NCBI GenBank assembly: GCA_023430145.1
Contig: JAEZCD010000278.1
Span: 1 to 11,306, forward strand
Origin: Pseudomonadota bacterium
Lineage (GTDB): Bacteria > Pseudomonadota > Alphaproteobacteria > Rhizobiales > Methylopilaceae
Length of the DNA: 11,306 nucleotides
Direction: 5' to 3'
Below the pieces are notes generated by a model. The model saw only the letters and a program-made list of their open reading frames with translations. It was not told the DNA's origin and made no database searches. The translations under genes were made by a program, and so were the position numbers. Shown here piece by piece: positions 1-6,312 of the stretch; within the stretch, counting starts at the first letter, position 1; each line of letters starts with the position of its first letter.

Positions 1-190
1 CGTCGCCGCCGCGCATGCGCCCTTCGAGCCGGCGGCGCGCGAGCATCTTGGGAACGCAGCGATCGACCAGGTGGTGGTGAGCGACAGCGTCGGCCGGGAG
101 CGGATCGAGGTCGCCGGCCTCGGCGAGCGCCTCGTGGTGCTCGACACGGCGGAGATGTTCGCCCGCGCCATCCGCGATTGCGAGCGCTGA
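1..190 (+). CDS. prs: Ribose-phosphate pyrophosphokinase-like protein, C-terminal end (5'-truncated by window edge)
   Basis: Only the last 62 codons are present, read from base 2 and ending in TGA at 188-190. The peptide starts VAAAHAPFEPAAREHLGNA, continues IDQVVVSDSVGRER, and ends LVVLDTAEMFARAIRDCER. This matches the end of the PRPP synthetase fold: the helix after the AxAxH segment, the strand ending in a TDTV-like motif (here SDSV), then a short strand and the final helix resembling LLAEAIRR. PRPP synthetase makes phosphoribosyl pyrophosphate from ribose-5-phosphate and ATP in the cytoplasm. SDSV in place of the usual TDT(V/I) suggests a divergent paralogue rather than the housekeeping enzyme. 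The catalytic and PRPP-binding loops lie outside the window, so activity cannot be judged. It converges on the kinase gene with 24 bases between the stops, and there is no obvious terminator. Confidence 0.65.
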   Translation, partial: VAAAHAPFEPAAREHLGNAAIDQVVVSDSVGRERIEVAGLGERLVVLDTAEMFARAIRDCER

Positions 191-214
191 GCGGCAACCC
201 AGGCGGAGCCGACC

Positions 215-1309
215 CTAATCGCGACGCGCGCAAGCCTCCAGCACCGCGAGCTGTTCCGCCGCGATGCCGATGAAGGTTCTCGCCTGGCGCGGCCATTTCT
301 CGGGCGTGCGGATCGGCACCTCCTCGAGGTGCAGCGCCGCGAGCCGGGCGCGCGTCAGCGCATGCATCAGCTTGTAGAAGGCGACGAGCCGCGCCGGCGC
401 GTCCCAGTCGGGAATGCGGTTCGCGGCGGCGGCGAACAGGATCGGCTCGATCCACGGGCAGCCGAGGCGCGCGCACTCCATGCCGAGAAAGGCGAGCTCG
501 TCGAGCGGATCGACGAGCCGCAGCGCGCGGCTGAACTCGAGGCAGTCGATCACCACCGGCGGGTCCTCGAGGCACACATGCTCGGGCCGCAGGTCGCCGT
601 GCCCCTCGACGATGCGCCCGGCGTTGGCGCGCGCCGCGAGCTCCTCGGCTAGTGCGGCGAGCGCCCGGCGAGCGCCGGCGCCGATCGCCTCGAGCCTGCC
701 GTCGAAGCCGATGGCGGCGTGCTTGGCCAGCACGGAGAGGCTCTCCTCGGCTTCGGCGGCGAAGCGCGCGAGATAGTCGGCGCCGGTCATCGGCACCGTG
801 TCGAGCCCCGCATAGAAGGCCGCGAGCAGGTCGGCGGCGGCCTTCGCCTGGCCCTCGATGACCGAGCCCGCGGCGATGGCGACGTCGAGCATCCGCTCCG
901 CCGGCAGGCGCCGCATGGCGACCAGCCAGTCGACGATCTCGCCGTCCCCGCCGATGACGAAGCCGCCTTCTCCCCGCCGCGAGACCGGCAGCACGGCGAG
1001 ATAGACCGAGGCGGCGAGGCGGCGGTTCAGCCGCAGCTCCTCGCGGCAGAAGAACTCGCGGTCGGACAGGCGACGGAAATCCAGCAGGCGCGCGCTGATC
1101 GCCTTCTTGAGCTTGTAGACGCGCGTATCGGTGAGGAAGATCCACGACATGTGCGTCTCGTGGACCCGGACCGCGCCGGTGCCTTCCGGGTAGGAGCGCG
1201 GGTCGGCCAGGAAGGCGAGCTTCGGGTCCGCCTGCACGGCGGCCGGAAGCCGCAGCTCCGCATCGGCTCGCCTACCTCGGTCGGACGCTCCGCCGATCAC
1301 CATCGCCAT
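215..1309 (-). CDS. COG2187 aminoglycoside phosphotransferase-like kinase
   Basis: A cytoplasmic protein of about 364 residues with the aminoglycoside phosphotransferase/choline kinase fold, of the kind usually listed as COG2187. Visible landmarks, counted from the 1309 start, are the N-lobe ATP-site lysine region VYKLKK (64-69), the conserved segment REELRLNRRLA (89-99), the catalytic loop HGDLRPEHV (237-245) and the metal-binding strand VIDCLEFS (253-260, D255). The catalytic-loop position that is Asn in classical APHs (HGDxxxxN) is His244 here. The protein lacks the P-loop kinase domain that some COG2187 members carry at the C terminus. The frame stays open to 1570, but that extension is Arg/Pro-rich and would cover the HAD start, so a start at 1309 (or ATG 1303) is preferred. 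Neither has a well-spaced ribosome site; GGGAGGG lies 17 bases upstream of 1309. The true substrate is unknown and antibiotic resistance should not be assumed. It is transcribed divergently from the HAD gene. Confidence 0.8.
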   Translation of the reverse strand: MAMVIGGASDRGRRADAELRLPAAVQADPKLAFLADPRSYPEGTGAVRVHETHMSWIFLTDTRVYKLKKAISARLLDFRRLSDREFFCREELRLNRRLAASVYLAVLPVSRRGEGGFVIGGDGEIVDWLVAMRRLPAERMLDVAIAAGSVIEGQAKAAADLLAAFYAGLDTVPMTGADYLARFAAEAEESLSVLAKHAAIGFDGRLEAIGAGARRALAALAEELAARANAGRIVEGHGDLRPEHVCLEDPPVVIDCLEFSRALRLVDPLDELAFLGMECARLGCPWIEPILFAAAANRIPDWDAPARLVAFYKLMHALTRARLAALHLEEVPIRTPEKWPRQARTFIGIAAEQLAVLEACARRD

Positions 1310-1431
1310 CCCCGCCGCGAGTTGCACCCTCCCGAGAGCCCGCCGGCGCCGGTTCGGGCGGACGAGCGCGGGACGAAGCTTACCCGATCGCAGCCCGGCG
1401 CGGTTTGATCCAGTCGGGGTGATCTCGGCGG

Positions 1432-1464
1432 ATTTGCCTGCCGCACGACGGACGGGCGGCAAAT
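1432..1464. repeat. Inverted repeat in the divergent kinase/HAD intergenic region
   Basis: ATTTGCC at 1432-1438 is the exact reverse complement of GGCAAAT at 1458-1464. Extending inward gives arms TTTGCCTGCCG and CGGGCGGCAAA that pair at 9 of 11 positions around a loop of about nine bases. The region 1310-1529 (220 bases) between the divergent kinase and HAD starts holds no gene I can support. The repeat lies 66 bases before the HAD GTG. It could be a regulator site or an RNA hairpin in the leader. No partner regulator is identified, and chance is not excluded in GC-rich DNA, although the A/T-containing arms make chance less likely. Confidence 0.35.
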
Positions 1465-1529
1465 TTCGTTGCATGCTGGCGAGGCCGGATGCCTTTGATG
1501 GCGACCGCCCCCGGCAAGGAGCACCGTCC

Positions 1530-2207
1530 GTGGTTCCAACGAGTGCGTTTCTGTTCGATCTCGACGGCACCCTGGTCGACAGCGTCTACCAGCACGTGCT
1601 CGCCTGGCACGAGGCGCTGCGCGCCGAGCGAATCGAGCTCTCTGTCTGGCGCATCCACCGCAAGATCGGCATGAGCGGCGGGCTGTTCGCCAACCAGCTG
1701 CTGCGCGAGCTCGATCGCGACGTCGGCCCCGAGCTGATCGAGCGCCTGCGCGAGCTGCACGCGGCGGCCTATCGGCGTCTCGCCGACGGTGTCGTGCCGC
1801 TGCCCGGCGCGCGCGAGCTGCTCGCCCATCTCACCGATGCCGGCGTGCCGTGGGCGATCGCCACCAGCGGCCGCATCGCCACGGCGGCGCCGAACCTGTC
1901 GGCGCTCGGCGTCGATCCGGCGCGGCACGTCGTCGTCACGCGCGACCAGGTGCGCTTCGCCAAGCCCGATCCGGACCTGTTCGTCGAGGCGGCGCGGCGG
2001 CTCGCGGTGCCGATCGAGAGCGCCATCGTCGTCGGCGACAGCATCTGGGACATGCTGGCCGCCGCCCGCTGCCGTGCGCTCGGCGTCGGCCTCTTGTCGG
2101 GCGGCTATGGCGAAGACGAGCTGGAGCGGGCGGGCGCGCTCCGGGTCTACGCCGACCCGGCCGATCTCTTCCGGCACCTCGACGAGATCGCCTCGCGGGC
2201 GCGGTAG
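1530..2207 (+). CDS. HAD-superfamily hydrolase, subfamily IA (phosphatase/phosphoglucomutase-like)
   Basis: A 225-residue soluble protein with all four HAD motifs: motif I FDLDGTLVDS (nucleophile D10, acid D12), motif II ATSG (S113), motif III lysine in AKPDPDLF (K145), and motif IV GDSIWD (D170, D174). A helical cap of about 70 residues sits between motifs I and II, typical of subfamily IA, which includes phosphoglycolate phosphatase and beta-phosphoglucomutase. It should remove a phosphate from, or move a phosphate on, a small metabolite through an aspartyl-phosphate intermediate with magnesium. The substrate cannot be told. The GTG start is chosen because AAGGAG at 1516-1521 lies eight bases upstream and motif I then begins at residue 9, as is usual. 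An upstream ATG at 1419 would add an atypical extension. The gene stands alone, divergent from the kinase and convergent with dodecin. Confidence 0.88.
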   Translation: MVPTSAFLFDLDGTLVDSVYQHVLAWHEALRAERIELSVWRIHRKIGMSGGLFANQLLRELDRDVGPELIERLRELHAAAYRRLADGVVPLPGARELLAHLTDAGVPWAIATSGRIATAAPNLSALGVDPARHVVVTRDQVRFAKPDPDLFVEAARRLAVPIESAIVVGDSIWDMLAAARCRALGVGLLSGGYGEDELERAGALRVYADPADLFRHLDEIASRAR

Positions 2208-2212
2208 CTTTT

Positions 2213-2335
2213 CCTTCTCCCAGAGGGAGAAGGTGGCCGCGAAAGCGGCCGGATGAGGGGATACGGCGCTCGTCCTGAAGCTCAGTAACCCCTCACCCGC
2301 CCGCTTCGCGGGCACCCTCTCCCTTTGGGAGAGGG
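2213..2335. repeat. Four-hairpin palindromic intergenic element, copy 1
   Basis: Four perfect stems lie within 123 bases: CCTTCTCCC/GGGAGAAGG (2213-2221 with 2225-2233), GGCCGC/GCGGCC closed by GAAA (2235-2250), GCCCGC/GCGGGC around TTC (2299-2313), and CCCTCTCCC/GGGAGAGGG around TTT (2315-2335). TGAGGGG (2254-2260) also pairs with CCCCTCA (2289-2295), so the whole unit folds as a branched palindrome. It fills the gap between the convergent HAD and dodecin genes. The layout matches repetitive extragenic palindromes common in alphaproteobacteria. It has no U-tract, so it is not a textbook intrinsic terminator, but it could protect or end both transcripts. Confidence 0.8.
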
Positions 2336-2356
2336 AAGAGGAAGAGATCTGCCGAC

Positions 2357-2572
2357 CTATTCGTCGACGGCGCCGTCGAGGACGAAGGTCACCATCATGT
2401 TCACCCGGTAGCCCGTAATGCGGCCCTCCTCGATGGTGACCTTCTGCTCCTTTATCCAGGCGCCGTCGATGTGCTTCAGCGTCTTGGCGGCGCGGGAGAT
2501 GCCTTGCTTGATGGCGTCCTCGAAGCTGTTGGGCGAGGTTGCCGTCAATTCGATGACCTTGGCGACCGACAT
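2357..2572 (-). CDS. Dodecin family flavin-binding protein
   Basis: A 71-residue protein starting MSVAKVIELTATSPNSFEDA, with the dodecin plan of one helix (about 17-34) packed on a three-stranded sheet. Family marks include TSPNSFEDAI, the helix with KQGISRAAKTLK, the flavin-facing tryptophan in GAWIKEQKV (W39), and the strand segment GYRVNMMVTFVLD. Dodecins form hollow twelve-subunit shells that bind pairs of flavins (FMN, riboflavin or lumichrome) and are thought to store or buffer flavin in the cytoplasm. The ATG at 2570-2572 has GGAGGA just upstream (revcomp of 2573-2583). The frame continues upstream, overlapping the sulfatase in another frame, and is not coding there. It lies 143 bases after sulfatase 1 on the same strand; that gap has only a GC-rich hairpin (2687-2700) without a U-tract. 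Co-transcription with the sulfatase is therefore possible but not shown. Confidence 0.92.
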   Translation of the reverse strand: MSVAKVIELTATSPNSFEDAIKQGISRAAKTLKHIDGAWIKEQKVTIEEGRITGYRVNMMVTFVLDGAVDE

Positions 2573-2715
2573 TGCTTCCTCCCGAAAGGGCGGACCGGCC
2601 TGACGCTCCTTCGAGACGATCTCGGCGCTTGCGGCACGGCCCCCCGACGAGACGCAAACACGCGCCGGCCGCGATCGTTCCGGCTCCGCCCCCGCGGGCG
2701 CCTCCTCGGCGAGCC

Positions 2716-4236
2716 TCAGTCCGGCGGATCGAGGCCGAGGCGGGCAAACGCCTCCGGCGGCGCGTGGTCGGCGGCCATCAGCTCGCGCATCAGCGCCACC
2801 ATGCGCGCCTCGATCGCCGGATCGTCGAGCGGCCGCTCCTGGCCGGGGTCGCTCTGCAGGTCGTAGAGCCGCGTGTCGGATTCCAGCAGCGCGCCCGGCC
2901 CGTAATTGGCGTACATCGGCGAGCGGGCGATCACCGGCACCTTCAGCACCGGCACGCCCTTGGTGAAGGCGAGCGGCGGCGACAGGCCGGCGCCGGCGAG
3001 CTCTTCGGTCGAGAACGGCTCCCAGATGTGCGTCGGCATCAGCGTGTACTGGAAGATTTTTTGGCCGCGCAGATCTTCGGGGAAGCGGTGGTAGGTGTAG
3101 CGGCCGTCGGTGACGTTCACGGCGCCGCCGAAATAGCCGAACAGCGCGCCCTCGCGGAGCGACCCGTTGCGCTCGAGCAGCGGCAGGAGCGAGCGGCCCT
3201 CCATCTCCGGCAGCGGCGGCACGCCGAAGGCGTCGAGGAACGTCGGGCAGAAATCGATCGTCTGCGTCAAGGCCTCGCGCCGCTCCCCTCCGCGGCCCGC
3301 ATGCGCCGGATGGGCGACGAACAGTGGGATGTGGACGATCTCCTCGTACATGTTCATGCGGTTCTTGGCCCAGAAGTCGTGCTCGCCGAGCAAAAAGCCG
3401 TGGTCGGTCGAGACGACGAGCGCCGTCGTCTTCCAAAGATCGTGCGCGTCGAAATAGTCGAGCAGCTCTCCGAGCAGGAAGTCGCACAGCGAGACGACGG
3501 CGTAATAATTGGCGCGCAGCTCCTCGCATTCCTCCGGCAGCTCGTCGACGCGGCCATAGCGCGGCCAGTCGCGGATGGGGCCGTTCCAGCCGGTCGAGAA
3601 TCCCTCGCGGAAGCGCGCCGGCGCCTGGAAGGGCTCGTGCGGGTCGAAGGTCTCGAGCTGCAGCAGCCAGTTGTCGGCGTCGCGGTTCAGATCGAGGAAC
3701 TCCAGCGCTTTCGCGAAGCACTGCACGGACGGATAGTCGGATTCGTCACGGATGAACTGCCGGTTGACGATGTTGTGGCGCTTGTAATCGCGCGCCTCGG
3801 TCGAGAACTGGCGCTCGTGATACATCTCGCGCAGCCGCTCCCAGTGCGGCTGCACCATGGCCTTCCAGCCGTCGCCCTCCTGGCCGCGGATGAACTCGTA
3901 GGAGTCGAAGCGGTTGTGATAGGTGGCGCCGCCGTCCTCGAAGTAATGGAAGTGATCCGTCACGAGGTGGCTGTAGACGCCCGCATTGGCGAGCAATTCC
4001 GGGAACGAGTTGTCGAACGGCTCGAGCGGCCCCCAGCTCCGGTGCAGGAAGCTGAGGCGCCCGGTCTGCATGTCGCGGCGCGCCGGCATGCAGGGCAGGC
4101 TGCCGACATAGTGCCGGTCGAAAGTGATGCTGCGCGCGGCGAGGCGCGAGAAATTCGGCGTCGGGATGCGCGTGCCGCCATAGGGCGCGAGCAGGTGGCG
4201 GTTCAGCGAATCGAACAGCAGGAAGACAAGCTTCAT
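2716..4236 (-). CDS. Type I sulfatase (formylglycine-dependent), cytoplasmic; sulfatase 1
   Basis: A 506-residue member of the alkaline phosphatase/sulfatase superfamily. The formylglycine signature C-x-P-x-R...TGR is present as CMPARRDMQTGR with catalytic C49 and R53. The first metal-site strand is LLFDSLNRHLL (D9), the DTLN/DSLN type rather than the classic DD. The C-terminal metal motif is STDHGF (D278, H279), followed by K291 in FWAKNRMN, and H200 lies in FDPHEPF. These residues indicate hydrolysis of a sulfate ester using a Cys-derived formylglycine and a divalent cation. There is no signal peptide, so it should act in the cytoplasm on imported substrate. The start at 4236 has GGAG five bases upstream; an earlier in-frame ATG at 4299 lies in repeat DNA and is rejected. 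It follows a CUT1 importer on the same strand after a 265-base gap. A phosphoester or phosphonate substrate is a less likely alternative. Confidence 0.88.
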   Translation of the reverse strand: MKLVFLLFDSLNRHLLAPYGGTRIPTPNFSRLAARSITFDRHYVGSLPCMPARRDMQTGRLSFLHRSWGPLEPFDNSFPELLANAGVYSHLVTDHFHYFEDGGATYHNRFDSYEFIRGQEGDGWKAMVQPHWERLREMYHERQFSTEARDYKRHNIVNRQFIRDESDYPSVQCFAKALEFLDLNRDADNWLLQLETFDPHEPFQAPARFREGFSTGWNGPIRDWPRYGRVDELPEECEELRANYYAVVSLCDFLLGELLDYFDAHDLWKTTALVVSTDHGFLLGEHDFWAKNRMNMYEEIVHIPLFVAHPAHAGRGGERREALTQTIDFCPTFLDAFGVPPLPEMEGRSLLPLLERNGSLREGALFGYFGGAVNVTDGRYTYHRFPEDLRGQKIFQYTLMPTHIWEPFSTEELAGAGLSPPLAFTKGVPVLKVPVIARSPMYANYGPGALLESDTRLYDLQSDPGQERPLDDPAIEARMVALMRELMAADHAPPEAFARLGLDPPD

Positions 4237-4286
4237 GGCGGCTCCGGGAGAAGTCGGGATAGGAGGTTCGTCGGATGCGCCCCTTT

Positions 4287-4404
4287 CCTTCCTCTGCAAG
4301 GGGAAGGTCGAGACGGCGAAGCCGTCCGGGTGGGGATCACGCGGGCAGGAGAGGACCCCCTCTCGGCTCGCTTCGCGAGTCCGGTCTCCCCCTTGCAGGG
4401 GGAG
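4287..4404. repeat. Four-hairpin palindromic intergenic element, copy 2
   Basis: This unit has the same layout as the element at 2213-2335 but different stem sequences: CCTTCC/GGAAGG extended by a G-T pair (4287-4307), GACGGC/GCCGTC around GAA (4312-4326), CTCGC/GCGAG around TTC (4367-4379), and CTCCCCC/GGGGGAG (4386-4404). Compensating differences between the two copies keep the stems paired. It occupies most of the 265-base gap (4237-4501) between the MalG-like permease and sulfatase 1. I see no gene in that gap. It could lower or end transcription between importer and sulfatase, or stabilise the upstream mRNA. Confidence 0.75.
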
Positions 4405-4501
4405 AAAGAAGATCGCGCCGGATCCAGCATGACAGCCCAGTCGGCGAGGGTGAGCTTAGACGAAAAGGAGCGCTGGGCGGTCATCTCGGATGGCCGAGGG
4501 A

Positions 4502-5338
4502 TTACTTCAGCGCGCCGACGGTGAGGCCCTTGACGATGAAGCGCTGGCCGAGCAGCAACAGGATCAGCGCCGGCACGATCGACAGCGCCGCGCTGGCCGC
4601 CATCTGCGTGTACTGAATCTCGAAATCCTGGGCGAACTTGGCGATCGCCACCGGCACCGTCGCGGTCTGCTTCATGGTGAGGTTGAGCGCCACCGCGAAC
4701 TCGTTCCAGCTGAAGACGAAGACCAGCACGGCGGTCGCCGCGAGCCCTGGCGCCACGATCGGCACGACGACGCGGGCGAGCAGCGTGCCGGTGGAGGCGC
4801 CGTCCATGCGCGCGGCCTCGACCAGCTCTTCGGGCACGTCGCGCACGAAGGCGCCCATCAGCCAGATCGCCATCGGCAGGTTCAGCGTCGTGTGCGCCAG
4901 CACGAGCCCGACCATGGTGTTGTCGAGGCCGATCTCGCGGAACATCGTGAACCAGGCGCCGGCGAGCGCGATCGGCGGGATCATCTGGAAGACGAGCGCC
5001 CAGCCGAGAAAGCCGTGCGAAACCCAGCGCGGCCAGCGCATGCGGTGCAGCGACCAGCCGGCGAGCGTGCCGATGACGACGCAGAGGAACGTGCTGCCGA
5101 GGCCGACGATCAGCGAGTTCTGGAAGTTGAGTAGGAAGTCCGAGGTCTTCGAGAACAGCACCTCGCGGAAGGCGTCGAGGTTCGGCTCGAACAGGAACTG
5201 CCCCATCAAGAGCGAGATCTGGGTGCGGAAGCCGGCCGCGATCACCCAGACGAAGGGCACGGTGACGACCAGCGCCGAGAGGACGAGAACGAGGTAGGCG
5301 AAGAGGCGGCGCTCGCCGACGCCCGCACTGTCCTTCAT
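4502..5338 (-). CDS. CUT1-type ABC transporter permease, MalG-like
   Basis: A 278-residue inner-membrane permease of the binding-protein-dependent carbohydrate (CUT1) type. About six hydrophobic segments are visible, near residues 12-36, 70-96, 107-130, 142-163, 195-218 and 247-266. The EAA loop that contacts the ATPase reads EAARMDGASTGTLLARVVVP (174-193), with the expected E-A-A-x3-G spacing. The C terminus QRFIVKGLTVGALK is typical of MalG-family proteins. It would pair with the MalF-like permease to form the channel. The ATG lies 13 bases after the MalF-like stop with only a weak GAGCG ribosome site, suggesting translational coupling. No MalK-type ATPase gene follows; the next gene is a sulfatase. 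The solute is unknown, but the setting favours a sulfated sugar or similar ester. Confidence 0.93.
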   Translation of the reverse strand: MKDSAGVGERRLFAYLVLVLSALVVTVPFVWVIAAGFRTQISLLMGQFLFEPNLDAFREVLFSKTSDFLLNFQNSLIVGLGSTFLCVVIGTLAGWSLHRMRWPRWVSHGFLGWALVFQMIPPIALAGAWFTMFREIGLDNTMVGLVLAHTTLNLPMAIWLMGAFVRDVPEELVEAARMDGASTGTLLARVVVPIVAPGLAATAVLVFVFSWNEFAVALNLTMKQTATVPVAIAKFAQDFEIQYTQMAASAALSIVPALILLLLGQRFIVKGLTVGALK

Positions 5339-5351
5339 GTCACGCGCTCGC

Positions 5352-6290
5352 TCATGGCGTAGAGCCGATGCGCCGCTTGGCGCCGAGGGCTGCGACGAGG
5401 AACAGCGCGACGATGAAGATCACGGCGATCGCCATGGCCGAGCCGTAGCCCATCTTGTCCTCGGTGAAGAAGCGCTGGTAGATCGTGAAGCTCAGCACCT
5501 CGGTCGCCGTGCCGGGCCCGCCGCTCGTCAGAAGATAGACCTCGTCGAAGACCTTGAAGGCGAGCACCATGCGGAAGGCGAGCGTGATGACGATCGTCGG
5601 CGCCATCAGCGGCAGCGTGATGTAGACCAGCTCCTGGAGCGGCGTCGCGCCATCGATCCGCGCCGCCTCGTACATGTCCTGCGGCAGGGATTCGATGCCG
5701 GCGAGCATCAGCAGGAAGCAGAACGGCGTCCAGTGCCAGATGTCGACGACGATCACCGCGAGCAGCGCGGTCGAGGTGTCGCCGAGCCAGTCCTGCGGGC
5801 CGATGCCGATACCGGCCAGCATGGCGTTGATGAGGCCGAAGTCGAAATTGTACATCAGCTTCCACATCGCGCCGATGACGATGCCGGGGATCAGGATCGG
5901 CAGGATGAAGACGGTGCGGAAGAAGATGCGGCCGCGTGCGATCCGGCTGCAGAACAGGGCGAGGAAGAAGCCGAGCACCATCTGCGCGCCGACGGCGGCG
6001 ATCACGAAGACGATCGTGTTCCAGAGGCCGGCGCGGAACAGCGCGTCGCCGGCGAGCGCCCGGTAGTTGTCGAGGCCGACCGAGGTCCAGATCGCCTGGC
6101 CCTCGGCCCAGCGGACCTCGTAAAAACTCATCGCCGCCATGTTGACGAGCGGCAGCAGGCTGAAGACCACCATCAGCCCGAGCGCCGGGCCGAAGGTCAC
6201 CCAGCGCCAGCCCGACTCGTCGCCCAACGCCCGGGCCGCGGCGGCGCGGGCGGCGGCGGGCGCCGCCTCGTGGATGGCTGCGGTCGTCAC
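5352..6290 (-). CDS. CUT1-type ABC transporter permease, MalF-like
   Basis: A 312-residue inner-membrane permease. After an Ala-rich cytoplasmic N terminus of about 30 residues, hydrophobic segments lie near 34-56, 89-114, 122-147, 174-199, 224-246 and 282-303. The EAA loop is EAARIDGATPLQELVYITLP (208-227), matching EAAx3Gx9IxLP exactly. TSGGPGTATEVLSFTIY (255-271) is the segment usually seen before the last helix in MalF/UgpA-type permeases. The start is GTG at 6288-6290, with AAAGG about eight bases upstream. It begins 22 bases after the end of the binding-protein gene and ends 13 bases before the MalG-like start, so the three form one operon. Confidence 0.93.
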   Translation of the reverse strand: MTTAAIHEAAPAAARAAAARALGDESGWRWVTFGPALGLMVVFSLLPLVNMAAMSFYEVRWAEGQAIWTSVGLDNYRALAGDALFRAGLWNTIVFVIAAVGAQMVLGFFLALFCSRIARGRIFFRTVFILPILIPGIVIGAMWKLMYNFDFGLINAMLAGIGIGPQDWLGDTSTALLAVIVVDIWHWTPFCFLLMLAGIESLPQDMYEAARIDGATPLQELVYITLPLMAPTIVITLAFRMVLAFKVFDEVYLLTSGGPGTATEVLSFTIYQRFFTEDKMGYGSAMAIAVIFIVALFLVAALGAKRRIGSTP

Positions 6291-6312
6291 CGGCGGCGCC
6301 TTTCGCGCGCGC

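Noticed and set aside
1310..1570. N-terminal extension of the COG2187 kinase to 1570
   Set aside because: It would overlap the HAD start and its ribosome site, and its composition is unlike the kinase.
2315..2335. Intrinsic terminator for dodecin
   Set aside because: The stem is strong, but no U-tract follows on the minus strand; it is better described as part of the repeat element.
2573..3721. Fusion of dodecin to a long upstream frame
   Set aside because: The upstream part is an Arg/Ala-rich shadow of sulfatase 1, and dodecin has its own ATG and GGAGGA site.
4233..4484. Small minus-strand frame of 83 codons in the gap before sulfatase 1
   Set aside because: Most of it is a translation of the palindromic repeat, there is no ribosome site, and it ends inside the start of sulfatase 1.
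2572..4524. Long plus-strand open frame (650 codons) opposite sulfatase 1
   Set aside because: It is antisense to an intact sulfatase and runs into palindromic repeat DNA; the low-complexity translation has no motif.
5335..5865. Alternative minus-strand frame ending MSERVT near the MalF/MalG junction
   Set aside because: It overlaps the MalF-like gene in another frame and leads only to an early stop; it is not in frame with the MalG-like permease.
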